A stretch of DNA of 64,000 nt. It comes from Mycoplana rhizolycopersici (GTDB lineage Bacteria > Pseudomonadota > Alphaproteobacteria > Rhizobiales > Rhizobiaceae). How positions within the stretch are numbered: position 1 is the first letter of the stretch; every line of letters begins with the position of its first letter. The DNA is taken from positions 124,001-188,000 of the forward strand of contig NZ_JABXYK010000004.1 of NCBI RefSeq assembly GCF_013378445.1, read 5' to 3'. The notes below the pieces were generated by a model. It had not been told where the DNA came from and searched no databases. It saw only the letters and a list, made by a program, of their open reading frames with translations. This document shows positions 17,552-26,819 of the stretch, piece by piece. The position numbers were made by a program, and so were the translations under genes.

Positions 17552-17752
17552 TGATGTAATTTGATGTAAATCGCTGCAGGAAAGATGCAAGCCCTCTATT
17601 GTCTTTTTCTACAAAATCCGGCGATTTGTCGCCCATTTTCATGCGCTGATCTTGCGAATTGCAAATTAAATCAGAAAAATGATGTCATAGATTGGATTTT
17701 GTGCATCGTTGATGTCGAAGTAAATGATGTAAAATGATTATTTATGATGTTG
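17552..17752. repeat. Six TGATGT repeats in LacI/ABC intergenic region
   Basis: TGATGT begins at 17552, 17562, 17680, 17710, 17725 and 17745; three of the six extend to TGATGTAA. All are in the same orientation. The first two are exactly one helical turn apart. A separate TTGC-N5-GCAA inverted repeat is at 17652-17664, and a -35-like TTGACA at 17750-17755 overlaps the last copy. The region holds no gene. It probably controls the divergent regulator and transport operon. Confidence 0.55.
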
Positions 17753-17828
17753 ACAATGATGCCTCTGACGGTCAGTATCGCCGCAATTCGGCAGCGGAGG
17801 AGTAAGTCTGCCGAGGGGGAGGAACATC

Positions 17829-19445
17829 ATGTCAGACATTTTCCGCATGTCGCGGCGCCGGCTTCTTGCTGGTGGCGGGAAGGTGGTCGCATTGACCGCC
17901 GCAGCCGGCATCGCGCCGCAGTTCATTCGTCCGGGCCGCGCGTTCGCATCCGACGCGCTCGCGCCGGGCATGGTCGGAGGGCCGACCGGCTTCGATGGCG
18001 CCGAGCGCTACCAGTACGGACCCGATACGCCTGAGGGGCGCGCCATCGAGGCAGTCAAGTCGCTGAAGGGCGCCGGCAAGGCGCCTGATCGCATCGTCCT
18101 CGGCCTGTCCGACGGATCGATCGGCCAGCTTACGCAGCCGTTCCCGGCCGGAGCCCCATCCATCAAGGAGCTCTGGGAGAAGGAGACGGGCATCACGCTC
18201 GACATCGTCGGCGTGCCGAATGGCCAGGAATTCACCAAGACCATGCAGGACATTTCCACCAAGGGTGGAGCGTTCGACATCTATGCCGTCGAATGGAACC
18301 GTCTGGGCGACCTCGCCGAAACCGGCGGCATCGTCGCACTCGACGACTATGTCGCACAGCACAAGCCGGAGTGGGACGATCCCGAGCGCGGCTATGTGAA
18401 CGGCCAGAAGGGCGTTTCGCTGCTCAACGTGTATCGCGGCTCGACTTACGGCGTCTCGCTCGACGGCGACTTCCAGACATGGAATTTTCGCACCGACCTC
18501 TTCAGCGACGAAGCGGAAAAGAAGGCCTTCGCGGACAAGCACGGCTATGCGCTGGCTCCGCCGACGACCTGGAAGCAGCTCGACGAGGTTGCCGCCTACT
18601 TCCATCGTCCGGACAAGGGGCTGTTCGGCTGCACCGACCTGCGCAACCAGGGCTGGGGCTATACCAACTGGTACCAGCGTTTCGTCTCGATGGCCTCGCC
18701 CAACCAGTTCCTGTTCGACGACGACGGCAAGCCGCTGATCAACGCAGAGGCCGGTTTCCAGGCAACGCGGGAATATGTCGGCTCGCTGTCCTACCATTCG
18801 CCGGACGCGATCTCCTGGGGCTGGCCCGAACAGTACGGCAACTTCGCCAGCGGCGGGGCGGCGATGACCTGCGCCTTCTCGAACCTGCCGAAGTTCCTCG
18901 ACAATCCCGGCAACCAGGGCTCCAAGATCACCGGCAAGGTGGGTTCCATGCTGCCGCCGGGCCGCGAGATCGACGGCCAGCTCGTTCGGCGCTCGGTCCT
19001 GTGGCTGAACCTGTCGGCCTCGGTATCATCGCAGAGCAAGCACCCGGAGGCCTGCTACCTGCTTCTGCAATGGCTCGGTTCCAGCCGCATCTATTCCTGG
19101 ATGACGGCCAATCCCGGTGGCTATTTCGATCCCTTCCAGCTGTCGAACTTTGCCGATCCGCTGGTGCGCCAGACCTATCACGACTACCACATGGATGTCG
19201 TCCGCGAGACGGTGGCACGCACTGTGCCGACCATCAACTATCCCGGCGCCACGGCCTTCCACAACGCGCTCGACGAAAACCTCGTCGCAGCGCTGACGAA
19301 GACCAAGACCCCGGAAGAGGCGATGGCCGATACCGAGCGCCAGTGGAACCGCATCGCCCGCCGCATCGGCGAGGACAAGCTGGTGGCCGCCATCAAATCC
19401 AACAAGGAGGCGTGGCCGACCGTGCTCGATCCGGTGACCGGCTGA
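17829..19445 (+). CDS. ABC transporter substrate-binding protein, Tat-type signal, large family 1 type
   Basis: 538 aa, larger than the usual 400-440 of sugar binding proteins. The signal peptide carries [10 protein letters not shown] and ends near GRAFA. The mature part has family 1 solute-binding features ([20 protein letters not shown], then [16 protein letters not shown]). The start has GGGAGGAA close upstream. It heads the array controlled by the divergent LacI-type regulator. Size and the two-ATPase layout recall the rhizobial glycerol importer GlpSTPQV, but the surrounding enzymes point to a sugar or polyol. The ligand is unknown. Confidence 0.88.
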   Translation: MSDIFRMSRRRLLAGGGKVVALTAAAGIAPQFIRPGRAFASDALAPGMVGGPTGFDGAERYQYGPDTPEGRAIEAVKSLKGAGKAPDRIVLGLSDGSIGQLTQPFPAGAPSIKELWEKETGITLDIVGVPNGQEFTKTMQDISTKGGAFDIYAVEWNRLGDLAETGGIVALDDYVAQHKPEWDDPERGYVNGQKGVSLLNVYRGSTYGVSLDGDFQTWNFRTDLFSDEAEKKAFADKHGYALAPPTTWKQLDEVAAYFHRPDKGLFGCTDLRNQGWGYTNWYQRFVSMASPNQFLFDDDGKPLINAEAGFQATREYVGSLSYHSPDAISWGWPEQYGNFASGGAAMTCAFSNLPKFLDNPGNQGSKITGKVGSMLPPGREIDGQLVRRSVLWLNLSASVSSQSKHPEACYLLLQWLGSSRIYSWMTANPGGYFDPFQLSNFADPLVRQTYHDYHMDVVRETVARTVPTINYPGATAFHNALDENLVAALTKTKTPEEAMADTERQWNRIARRIGEDKLVAAIKSNKEAWPTVLDPVTG

Positions 19446-19462
19446 TTGGCCGGTCCACTCGA

Positions 19463-19498
19463 CGGAACTGGAGCGGGAGCGATCCCGTCTCCGTTCCG
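19463..19498 (+). other. Strong hairpin between binding-protein and permease genes
   Basis: A stem of about 14 pairs (outer CGGAAC with GTTCCG, then GGAG/CTCC, then GGGA/TCCC, with one bulge and one internal loop) closes on a GCGA loop. It starts 17 bp after the binding-protein stop. No T run follows, so mRNA protection or partial attenuation is more likely than full termination. Confidence 0.55.
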
Positions 19499-19524
19499 CA
19501 TGCGTGCACAGATGCTGCAGTGAT

Positions 19525-20388
19525 ATGATGAACCGCTCCGTCTCCTTTGAAATCTTCCGCTATGCGGCGATCTTGCTGGCGCTGGCTATCACGCTGGTGC
19601 CGACGCTCTGGATGGCCTCGATGGCCTTCAAGCCGATCGCCGAATGGTCCGCCGCGGGCGCCGACCTGACGTGGTGGCCGAAGAACCCCACGCTCGACAA
19701 TTTCCGCTTCATCTTCGGTACCTCGACCAGCGACCTGATCGTCGCGCTCGACCGCACCGCGGGCAAGCCGATCCTTTCGTCGTTGCTGTCGGCCGTCTTC
19801 GGCACGCTGGTTGCCATGAGCTGCGGCACGGCCGCGGCTTACGGCCTGTCGCGCTTTGGCTCGGGCCAGAACCTGCCGCTGGCGCTGATCCAGCTCAGGC
19901 TTTTCCCGCCGATGGCCGTCATGATCCCGGTCATGATCATGTGGGCCTTTCTCGGTCTGGTCGATAGCTGGTGGGGACTGGCGCTGATCTACGGCATCGT
20001 CACGCTACCCTTCGCCTTCTGGCTGATGAAGACCTTCTTCGACGACATGCCGCGCGAGATCGAGGACGCGGCACTCGTCGAAGGCTGCTCGCGCACCCGC
20101 GTCTTCATGAAGATCACGCTGCCGATGATGCGCCCCGCGCTCGCAAGCTCTGCCCTCTTCGTCTTCATTCTCAACTGGTCCGACTATCTGATCGCACTGC
20201 TTCTGACGACGCGCGAATGGGTTACGATCCCCGTCTACATGGCCTCGCTGTCGTCCTCGATGACCGGCCAGCTCTACGGCGCGAAAGCAGCACTCGGCCT
20301 CATTGCCGCCGTTCCTCCCGTTGTCATGGGTATCGCCATCCAGCGCCATCTCGTGCGCGGCCTGACATTCGGAGCGTTGAAGCAATGA
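19525..20388 (+). CDS. ABC transporter permease, MalG type
   Basis: 287 aa inner-membrane permease from the ATG at 19525; an adjacent ATG at 19528 and a GTG at 19504 are alternatives. The EAA loop reads [17 protein letters not shown] near residues 182-198. Six membrane segments are apparent. It overlaps the next permease by 4 bp. In maltose-type operons the MalF-type gene usually comes first, so the order here is reversed. Confidence 0.9.
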   Translation: MMNRSVSFEIFRYAAILLALAITLVPTLWMASMAFKPIAEWSAAGADLTWWPKNPTLDNFRFIFGTSTSDLIVALDRTAGKPILSSLLSAVFGTLVAMSCGTAAAYGLSRFGSGQNLPLALIQLRLFPPMAVMIPVMIMWAFLGLVDSWWGLALIYGIVTLPFAFWLMKTFFDDMPREIEDAALVEGCSRTRVFMKITLPMMRPALASSALFVFILNWSDYLIALLLTTREWVTIPVYMASLSSSMTGQLYGAKAALGLIAAVPPVVMGIAIQRHLVRGLTFGALKQ

Positions 20389-21341
20389 CCAGCCTCGCAA
20401 CCCGGGAGAAAATGCCCATGGCGGATGCGGCCCTCAACCAGGGCGTTGCGACTGCGGACGACGGCCGTCGCCTCGGCTTCGCACTCACGCTGCCGGCCCA
20501 GTTGCTGGTACTGTTCATCGCCGTCTTCCCGCTGCTCATGCAGCTCTACATCAGCCTGACGGACTGGTCACCGCTGGACGGCATCGGCTGGTGGCAGGCC
20601 TATGAGCTCTGGAACAGCTTTGCCAATTATACCGACCTGATGGCGGATACGCGTTTCTGGGGCGCGCTGGGGCGCACGGCGCTCGTCATGCTGATCTGCG
20701 TGCCTGCCGAATTCCTGCTCGGCCTCGGACTTGCCATCCTGTTCATGGACGACTTCGTCGGCAAGCGCGTGTTCTATTCGATCATGCTGATCCCGATGAT
20801 GGTGGTGCCTGCGGTCGCCGGCTACATGTTCTTCATGCTGTTCCAGTCGGGCGGTCCCGTGAACGACATCCTCTCCGGCCTCACCGGGATGAACGTCTCC
20901 ATCGCCTGGCTTTCGGATCCGACGACCGCGCTGATCGCGGTGATGATCGCCGATATCTGGCAGTGGACGCCGCTGATGTTTCTGATCCTGCTTGCCGGCC
21001 TCGTCGGCGTGCCGGAAGATCAGGTCCGCGCGGCAACCCTGCTGGGGGCTTCCTGGTGGCAGCGCTTCCGCACGATCGTGTTGCCGAAGATGAAGACCAT
21101 CATCATCATCGCGCTCGCCATCCGCATCATCGAGAATTTCAAGATCTTCGACACCCTTTACATCATGACCGGCGGCGGGCCGGGCGTGGCGACCGAAACA
21201 ATCTCCGTCTACATCTACAAGGTGACGCAACAGGACCTGATCTGGGGTTATGTGGCTGCGATCGCGCTCGTCATCCTCATCTCCCTCTCCATCCTCGTCT
21301 CGCTGGCCATCAGCCGCATGAACAAGAAGAAGGAAGCCTGA
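20385..21341 (+). CDS. ABC transporter permease, MalF type
   Basis: 318 aa, start chosen at the ATG that overlaps the previous stop (ATGA). About the first 30 residues are cytoplasmic, then [19 protein letters not shown] is the first membrane segment. The loop [18 protein letters not shown] is the ATPase contact. With the MalG-type subunit it forms the membrane channel of the first importer in this array. Confidence 0.9.
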   Translation: MTSLATREKMPMADAALNQGVATADDGRRLGFALTLPAQLLVLFIAVFPLLMQLYISLTDWSPLDGIGWWQAYELWNSFANYTDLMADTRFWGALGRTALVMLICVPAEFLLGLGLAILFMDDFVGKRVFYSIMLIPMMVVPAVAGYMFFMLFQSGGPVNDILSGLTGMNVSIAWLSDPTTALIAVMIADIWQWTPLMFLILLAGLVGVPEDQVRAATLLGASWWQRFRTIVLPKMKTIIIIALAIRIIENFKIFDTLYIMTGGGPGVATETISVYIYKVTQQDLIWGYVAAIALVILISLSILVSLAISRMNKKKEA

Positions 21342-21343
21342 GC

Positions 21344-22438
21344 GTGACTGCCATTCACCTTGAAAACCTGGTCAAGAGGTTCGGGGCCTTCACAGCCCTG
21401 AAGACGATGGACCTGGAGATCCGCGACGGCGAGTTCATGGCGCTGCTCGGGCCCTCCGGTTGCGGCAAGTCGACGACGATGAACATGATCGCCGGCATGG
21501 AAAGCCCGTCAAAAGGCCGCATCCTGTTCGACGGACGGGACATGAACGGCGTCGCGATGGGGCGCCGCGGCGTCGGCTTCGTCTTCCAGAACTACGCGAT
21601 CTTCACCCACATGAACGTCTACGACAACCTCGCATACGGCCTCCGGGTCCGCGGGCTGCCGGAACGCGAGGTCGACGGCAGGGTCAGGAAGATCGCCGAT
21701 TTCCTGCAGTTGACGCCCCTGTTGAAGCAGCCATCCGCCAAGCTGTCGGTGAATATCCTGCAGCGCCTGGCGATCGGCCGGTCGGCCATCGTCGAGCCGG
21801 CGATCTTCCTGCTCGACGAGCCGCTGTCGAACGTCGATGCGGCGTTCCGTGCGGTGATGCGCACCGAACTCAAGCATCTTCAGCGTCAGTTTCGCCAGAC
21901 CATGGTCTATGTGACCCATGACCAGCTGGAGGCGATGACGATGGCCGACAGGATCGCGGTGATGGACCATGGCGTCCTGCAGCAGGTGGGAACGCCGCTG
22001 GAGGTCTACAACGATCCCGTCAATCTGTTCGTCGCCGGCTTCATCGGTTCGCCGGGCATGAACCTTCTGAAGGGAAGCCTTGCAGACAGTGATCGCGGCC
22101 TCGTCGTCGATCTCGGCGAACTCGGCCGAACCGCGCCGCTCCCGCCGCAACTGGCAGCCGCGGCGCGTTCAAATGCTGGCCGCGACGTCGTCTACGGCTT
22201 CCGGCCCGAGCGCGTCTCGCTTTCGGAGACGGGGGAGGGAATGCCGATGCCGGTGACGTTCATCGAGCGCATCGGCGCGCGCACCATCGCCCATCTCGGT
22301 ACCGGCGAGCAGCGGGTCAAGGCGGTTTTCGACAACGATGTCGCGGCCGAAAGCGCCTCCACCGTCGCCGTCGCAATCGAACCAGCGTCCGTCCGGCTCT
22401 TCGATGCCGCAACGGGCGTCGCCATCAGGGAGGCGTGA
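21344..22438 (+). CDS. ABC transporter ATP-binding protein with degenerate signature motif
   Basis: 364 aa, start GTG at 21344 after a purine-rich site. Walker A GPSGCGKST is at 36-44, the Q-loop is VFQN, Walker B LLDEP has the catalytic E159, and the switch histidine is in YVTHDQ. The signature that should read LSGGQ is LSVNI at 134-138. A TOBE-like C-terminal domain is present (GFRPERV). Adjacent to it is a second ATPase with the opposite defect, so the two probably form a heterodimer with one normal and one degenerate ATP site. Confidence 0.92.
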   Translation: MTAIHLENLVKRFGAFTALKTMDLEIRDGEFMALLGPSGCGKSTTMNMIAGMESPSKGRILFDGRDMNGVAMGRRGVGFVFQNYAIFTHMNVYDNLAYGLRVRGLPEREVDGRVRKIADFLQLTPLLKQPSAKLSVNILQRLAIGRSAIVEPAIFLLDEPLSNVDAAFRAVMRTELKHLQRQFRQTMVYVTHDQLEAMTMADRIAVMDHGVLQQVGTPLEVYNDPVNLFVAGFIGSPGMNLLKGSLADSDRGLVVDLGELGRTAPLPPQLAAAARSNAGRDVVYGFRPERVSLSETGEGMPMPVTFIERIGARTIAHLGTGEQRVKAVFDNDVAAESASTVAVAIEPASVRLFDAATGVAIREA

Positions 22439-22440
22439 AG

Positions 22441-23496
22441 ATGGCCGGTATCTCCTTCCGCAATGTCACCAAGCGCTACGGCAAGACGGTCGCGGTCAAA
22501 AATGCGAGCTACGATATCCAGCCCGGCGAGTTTTTCTGCTTCTTCGGCCCGCCGCTTTCCGGCAAGTCGACGATCCTGAAGCTGATTCTCGGGCTTGAGA
22601 CGCCGGACGAGGGCGAGGTGCTGATCGGCGGCAAGCCCGTCAATCACGTTTCGCCGGCGAGCCGCAACGTTGCGATGGTGTTCCAGAACCTGGCGCTCTT
22701 TCCGCACATGACGGCAGTACAGAACATTCGCTTCCCGCTGGTCGAACGGAAGGTTCCGGAGGTGGCGATCAAGGCGCGCGTCGATGAAGTGGCGGCGAAA
22801 CTTCATATCGCGCATCTGCTGCACAAGCCGCCGGCACAGCTCTCGGGCGGGGAGCGCCAGCGCGTGGCCATCGCCCGTGCACTGGTGCGCGATCCGGTCG
22901 CCTACCTGATGGACGATCCGATTTCGGCGCTCGATGCGCGACTACGCGAGGAAACGCGTGTCGAACTCAAGCGCATCCAGCGCGATCTCGGCCAGACCCT
23001 GATCTACGTGACCCACGATCAGGAAGAGGCGATGTCGGTGGCGGACCGCATGGCGATCATGGAAGACGGCGAGATCCGCCAGATCGGCACGCCGGTCGAG
23101 ATCTACGACCGGCCCGCAAGCCGCTATGTGGCCCAGCTTCTCGGCGCGCCGATGATGAACCTGATGCCGGTCGGCGCTTCCGGACGGGAGGCGGGCGAGG
23201 GTACGATCGTCCTGCCGGCCAGGGCGATGCCGCAGGACGTTGTCGGAGTCGGCATCCGGCCGGAAGACCTCAAGGTGGAGCCATGGGCCGAAAACCATCC
23301 GAACCGGCCGGCAACCGTCTACGAGGTCGAACCGCTTGGCGGCTACACCGTCGTCACGCTCGACACGGGCGGCCAGAAGCTGCGGGCCCTCATGCGCGGC
23401 CAGCCGGATATTCGCATCGAAAGTGTCGTGGCGCTGAGCTGCAACCCCGAGCGGATACACTTCTTCGGTGCGGCGGGAGAGGCGCTGCGTCCATGA
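22441..23496 (+). CDS. ABC transporter ATP-binding protein with Walker B Glu-to-Asp change
   Basis: 351 aa, ATG at 22441 two bases after the previous stop. Walker A is GPPLSGKST at 36-44, the signature LSGGE at 134-138 is normal, but Walker B reads LMDDP, so the catalytic glutamate is D159. The switch histidine (YVTHDQ) and a TOBE region (GIRPEDL) are intact. Motifs align residue for residue with the preceding ATPase. It is likely the partner subunit that supplies the good signature to the other protein's active site. Confidence 0.92.
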   Translation: MAGISFRNVTKRYGKTVAVKNASYDIQPGEFFCFFGPPLSGKSTILKLILGLETPDEGEVLIGGKPVNHVSPASRNVAMVFQNLALFPHMTAVQNIRFPLVERKVPEVAIKARVDEVAAKLHIAHLLHKPPAQLSGGERQRVAIARALVRDPVAYLMDDPISALDARLREETRVELKRIQRDLGQTLIYVTHDQEEAMSVADRMAIMEDGEIRQIGTPVEIYDRPASRYVAQLLGAPMMNLMPVGASGREAGEGTIVLPARAMPQDVVGVGIRPEDLKVEPWAENHPNRPATVYEVEPLGGYTVVTLDTGGQKLRALMRGQPDIRIESVVALSCNPERIHFFGAAGEALRP

Positions 23497-23522
23497 ACAG
23501 ACAGATGAAATGGGAGGAACGA

Positions 23523-24614
23523 ATGAGCGACACGAATGGCTTCGTGCCTGATCCACCGGTGCGGGTGAAGGACTACAGGATCGGCTGTATCGGGGCCGGC
23601 ATGATCATGGCCGAATGCCATCTGGCCGCCTACAAGGAGGCCGGTTTCCCGGTCGTCGCCATCGCCTCGCGCACGACGGACAAGGCAAGGGCTGTCGCCG
23701 AGCGCTGGGGCATCGCAAGGGTGCACGACACGCCATCGGCGCTGATCGCCGATCCGCAGGTTGAGATCCTCGACATCGCCTATCCGCCGGATCAGCAGCC
23801 GGCACTGATCCGCGAGGCGCTCGGCAAGCCGCACATCAGGGCAATTTTGGCGCAGAAGCCGCTGGCGCTCACGCTGGAGGAAGCCCGCGCTCTGCGCGAC
23901 GAAGCGGCCAGAGCCGGGAAGATCCTCTCGGTCAACCAGAACATGCGCTACGACCAGTCGATGCGGGTGCTGAAGCAGATTCTCGACCGGGGCGAGCTCG
24001 GGACCCCGGTCATGGCGACGATCGAGATGCGCGCCATTCCACACTGGCAGACCTTCCTTGAGGACTACGATCGGCTGACGCTTTCCAACATGAGCGTGCA
24101 CCACCTCGACGTGCTGCGCTTCCTGTTCGGCGATCCAGACGCGATCACGACGGTTACGCGCACGGACCCGCGCACGAAATTTGCTCACAAGGACGGCATT
24201 ACCGTTTCCACCCTGACGTTCCCGAGCGGTGTCCTCGCCGTGTCGATGGAGGACGTCTGGTCGGGACCGCGCGAAGAAGGTTTCGATAGCGACATCTACA
24301 TCAAGTGGCGCGTCGAGGGCACCGACGGCGTCGCGCAGGGCACCATCGGCTGGCCGGACGGGTCGCCTTCGACGCTCTCCTACGCTTCGAGGAAGACCAC
24401 AGGCGGCAAGTGGGTCTCGCCCCAATGGGAAACCATGTGGTTCCCGCATGCCTTCGTCGGCGTGATGGAACAGCTGCAGTACGCGGTGAAATCCGGCGAA
24501 CCGCCGGCGCTTTCCGTCGCAGACAACGTCAAGACCGTGGCGCTCGTGGAGGCGGGATACCGCTCCATCGAGGAAGGGCGCACGGTCAGGCTTTCAGAAA
24601 TCGCAATCAACTGA
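23523..24614 (+). CDS. Gfo/Idh/MocA-family NAD(P)-dependent oxidoreductase
   Basis: 363 aa from the ATG at 23523, which has GGGAGGAA six bases upstream; an earlier ATG at 23493 is also in frame. The Rossmann motif is IGCIGAGMIMAECH. The usual EKP motif reads QKP (ILAQKPLALT), keeping the lysine. The family oxidises sugar or cyclitol hydroxyls, often at C2 or C3. It follows the importer directly, so it likely performs an early oxidation of the imported compound. Confidence 0.9.
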   Translation: MSDTNGFVPDPPVRVKDYRIGCIGAGMIMAECHLAAYKEAGFPVVAIASRTTDKARAVAERWGIARVHDTPSALIADPQVEILDIAYPPDQQPALIREALGKPHIRAILAQKPLALTLEEARALRDEAARAGKILSVNQNMRYDQSMRVLKQILDRGELGTPVMATIEMRAIPHWQTFLEDYDRLTLSNMSVHHLDVLRFLFGDPDAITTVTRTDPRTKFAHKDGITVSTLTFPSGVLAVSMEDVWSGPREEGFDSDIYIKWRVEGTDGVAQGTIGWPDGSPSTLSYASRKTTGGKWVSPQWETMWFPHAFVGVMEQLQYAVKSGEPPALSVADNVKTVALVEAGYRSIEEGRTVRLSEIAIN

Positions 24615-24636
24615 ATTCCAAGGGAGGATTTTCACC

Positions 24637-25551
24637 ATGATGCAAACCGGCATTTTTTCCGGCTATTTCCCCTACGGCCTCGAGGAGACCGCCCAGAAGA
24701 TCAGGGCGCTCGGCTTCAATACCGTCCAGCTCGACATGCACTTCAAGGACATCGACCTTTCGGCGGGCCAGATCACCAAGGACAAGTGCGTTCGCATCCG
24801 CGAGACGTTCCGCGATCACAACCTGCCGATCTCTTGCATCTCGGGCTACACGAACATCATCCATCCCGACAAGGCCGAACGCGAACGCCGCGTGGGCTAC
24901 CTGAAGGAAATAATCCGCTACGCCCAGCACCTCGGCACGCCCTACGTGATTTCCGAGACCGGTACCTTCAACACCGAGTCCGACTGGGTGCATCATCCGA
25001 AGAACAAGACCGAAGAAGGCTTCGAGGAGTGCCGCAAGGTCATCGCCGACCTGTCGCAGCATGCCTACGACCATGGCGCGGTCTTCCTGCTCGAGACCTA
25101 CGTCAACAACGTCGTCGGCTCGGTCGAGGAGACGGTGAAGATGTTCGCGCAGGTCGATCATCCCGGCCTCGGGCTGTTGATGGACCCGACCAACTATTTC
25201 GAAAGCCACAACATCGACCGCATGGACGAGATCCTGAACCAGGTGTTCGACACGCTGTCGGACAAGATCAAGATCGCCCACGCCAAGGACGTGAAGCGCT
25301 CGGGCGACGACAAGACGGAGAAGCACGCCGATATCGGCGATGCGGAGGCGCTCGAAAGCCACACCTTCCGTGGCGTCGGTGAAATCGAGCTGCCGGCACC
25401 GGGGCTCGGTTCGCTGAACTACGACCTCTACCTGCAGCGGCTTTCGAAGAAGCACCCGAACATTCCGATCATCATCGAGCATCTCGATGAGAGCGACGTT
25501 CCGCGCGCCAAGAAATTCCTCGACGGAAAGCTGCGCGCCAACGGCCTCTAA
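24637..25551 (+). CDS. Sugar phosphate isomerase/epimerase-like TIM-barrel protein
   Basis: 304 aa of the xylose-isomerase-like (AP endonuclease 2) superfamily. Conserved metal-ligand-type segments are visible: ISETGTFN, FLLETYVNNV, LLMDPTNYF, IKIAHAKDV and IIIEHLDES. AGGGAGGA precedes the ATG. Family members isomerise, epimerise or dehydrate keto-sugars and cyclitols, and often work next to a Gfo/Idh/MocA enzyme, as here. The exact reaction is unknown. Confidence 0.88.
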   Translation: MMQTGIFSGYFPYGLEETAQKIRALGFNTVQLDMHFKDIDLSAGQITKDKCVRIRETFRDHNLPISCISGYTNIIHPDKAERERRVGYLKEIIRYAQHLGTPYVISETGTFNTESDWVHHPKNKTEEGFEECRKVIADLSQHAYDHGAVFLLETYVNNVVGSVEETVKMFAQVDHPGLGLLMDPTNYFESHNIDRMDEILNQVFDTLSDKIKIAHAKDVKRSGDDKTEKHADIGDAEALESHTFRGVGEIELPAPGLGSLNYDLYLQRLSKKHPNIPIIIEHLDESDVPRAKKFLDGKLRANGL

Positions 25552-25640
25552 ACGCCAATCCGGCGGCCGGGCCTTGGTCCGGCCGCCTCAACCGAAGACA
25601 GGACAGTCCGCAACACCGGGCTCACAACAGGAATACTCTC

Positions 25641-26819
25641 ATGGTCGAACTCTACGGGAGGGCGATGTCGCGCCGCGACGTTGCCGCCAGCGCCGGATCC
25701 TTTTCGCAATTTGCCGGCGTGCGCCTGATGACGCTCGGGGACGGTGTCGAGCGCGGCATCCGCATGCTGGAGTTTCGCAGCGGTACGGGGCTGCGCTTCA
25801 CCGTTCTCATCGACCGTGCCTTCGACATTGCCGACTGCGAATATCGCGGCATGGCGATCGGCTGGAATTCGCCGGCCGGCTTCAAGCATCCGGGCCTTGC
25901 CGAATATGAGGGCGAGGGCGGGCTCGCGTGGCTGCGTTCCTTCTCGGGCCTGATGGTCACCTGCGGCCTCGACCATATCCTGTTCATGAACGACGAGCCG
26001 GGCGACAGCTACGTCTACGGCCCGCGCAAGACCATCAGCCATTCGCTGCACGGCCGCATCGGCACCATTCCGGGCAAGCTTAGCGGTTACGGCGAAGACT
26101 GGCAGGGCGACGAATGTACCCTCTGGTGCGAGGGCGTCGTGACGCAAGGGACGGTGTTCGGCGAGCATCTCGAACTCGTCCGCCGCATCGAGATCAAGGC
26201 CGGCACCAACGACATCCGACTGACCGACCGCGTCGTCAACCGCGGCTTCTACCGCACGCCGCACATGTACTGCTACCACATCAATGTCGGCCATCCGGTC
26301 TTGGCGGAAAAGTCGCGCTATCTCGCGCCTCTCAAGGAGGTGGTCTGGGCCGCCCATGCCGGCGCCGACTATCGCAAGCAGGAAGTCGGCTACCGCACCA
26401 TGCCGGCGCCGCAGATGAACTTCCACGAGCAGGTATGGCAACACGAGATGATAGCGGACGCCAACGGTGAAGTGCCGGTTGCACTGGTCAACGACGCGCT
26501 CGGCATCGGTTTCGAAGTCGTCACGCGCAAGGACCAGTTCCCTTGTATGTACGAGTGGCAGAACCTGCAGTCCGGCCAATATGCGCTGGGCATCGAGCCG
26601 TCGACCAATCACGTGCTTGGTCACACCGCGGCGCGCGAACGGGGTGAACTGATCTGGCTCGAACATGGCGAGGAGCGCCGTTACCACACGACCTTCCGCA
26701 TCCTGCCCGACGCCGGCGCCATCGCCGCGAGCGAGCAGAGAATCCGGGGTCTTTCGGGGCAGCCGTCCGAAGAGTTTCCCGAGCCCACCGGCAATCACGT
26801 GGCGATCGGAGGCCGGTGA
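25641..26819 (+). CDS. DUF4432-family aldose-epimerase-like protein
   Basis: 392 aa. Segments RFTVLIDRAFDIADCEYRG and GLMVTCGLDHILF, with HGRIGTIPGK, are typical of DUF4432, a galactose-mutarotase-like fold of uncertain biochemistry found in sugar operons. No signal peptide is seen, so it is cytoplasmic. It probably acts on an anomeric or keto form of the imported compound. Its stop overlaps the following SDR start. Confidence 0.85.
   Translation: MVELYGRAMSRRDVAASAGSFSQFAGVRLMTLGDGVERGIRMLEFRSGTGLRFTVLIDRAFDIADCEYRGMAIGWNSPAGFKHPGLAEYEGEGGLAWLRSFSGLMVTCGLDHILFMNDEPGDSYVYGPRKTISHSLHGRIGTIPGKLSGYGEDWQGDECTLWCEGVVTQGTVFGEHLELVRRIEIKAGTNDIRLTDRVVNRGFYRTPHMYCYHINVGHPVLAEKSRYLAPLKEVVWAAHAGADYRKQEVGYRTMPAPQMNFHEQVWQHEMIADANGEVPVALVNDALGIGFEVVTRKDQFPCMYEWQNLQSGQYALGIEPSTNHVLGHTAARERGELIWLEHGEERRYHTTFRILPDAGAIAASEQRIRGLSGQPSEEFPEPTGNHVAIGGR

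Noticed and set aside
17552-17752. TGATGT repeats as a CRISPR-like or mobile-element repeat
   Set aside because: Repeat units are 6-8 bp with irregular spacing, and no spacers or cas genes exist; regulatory boxes are the better reading.
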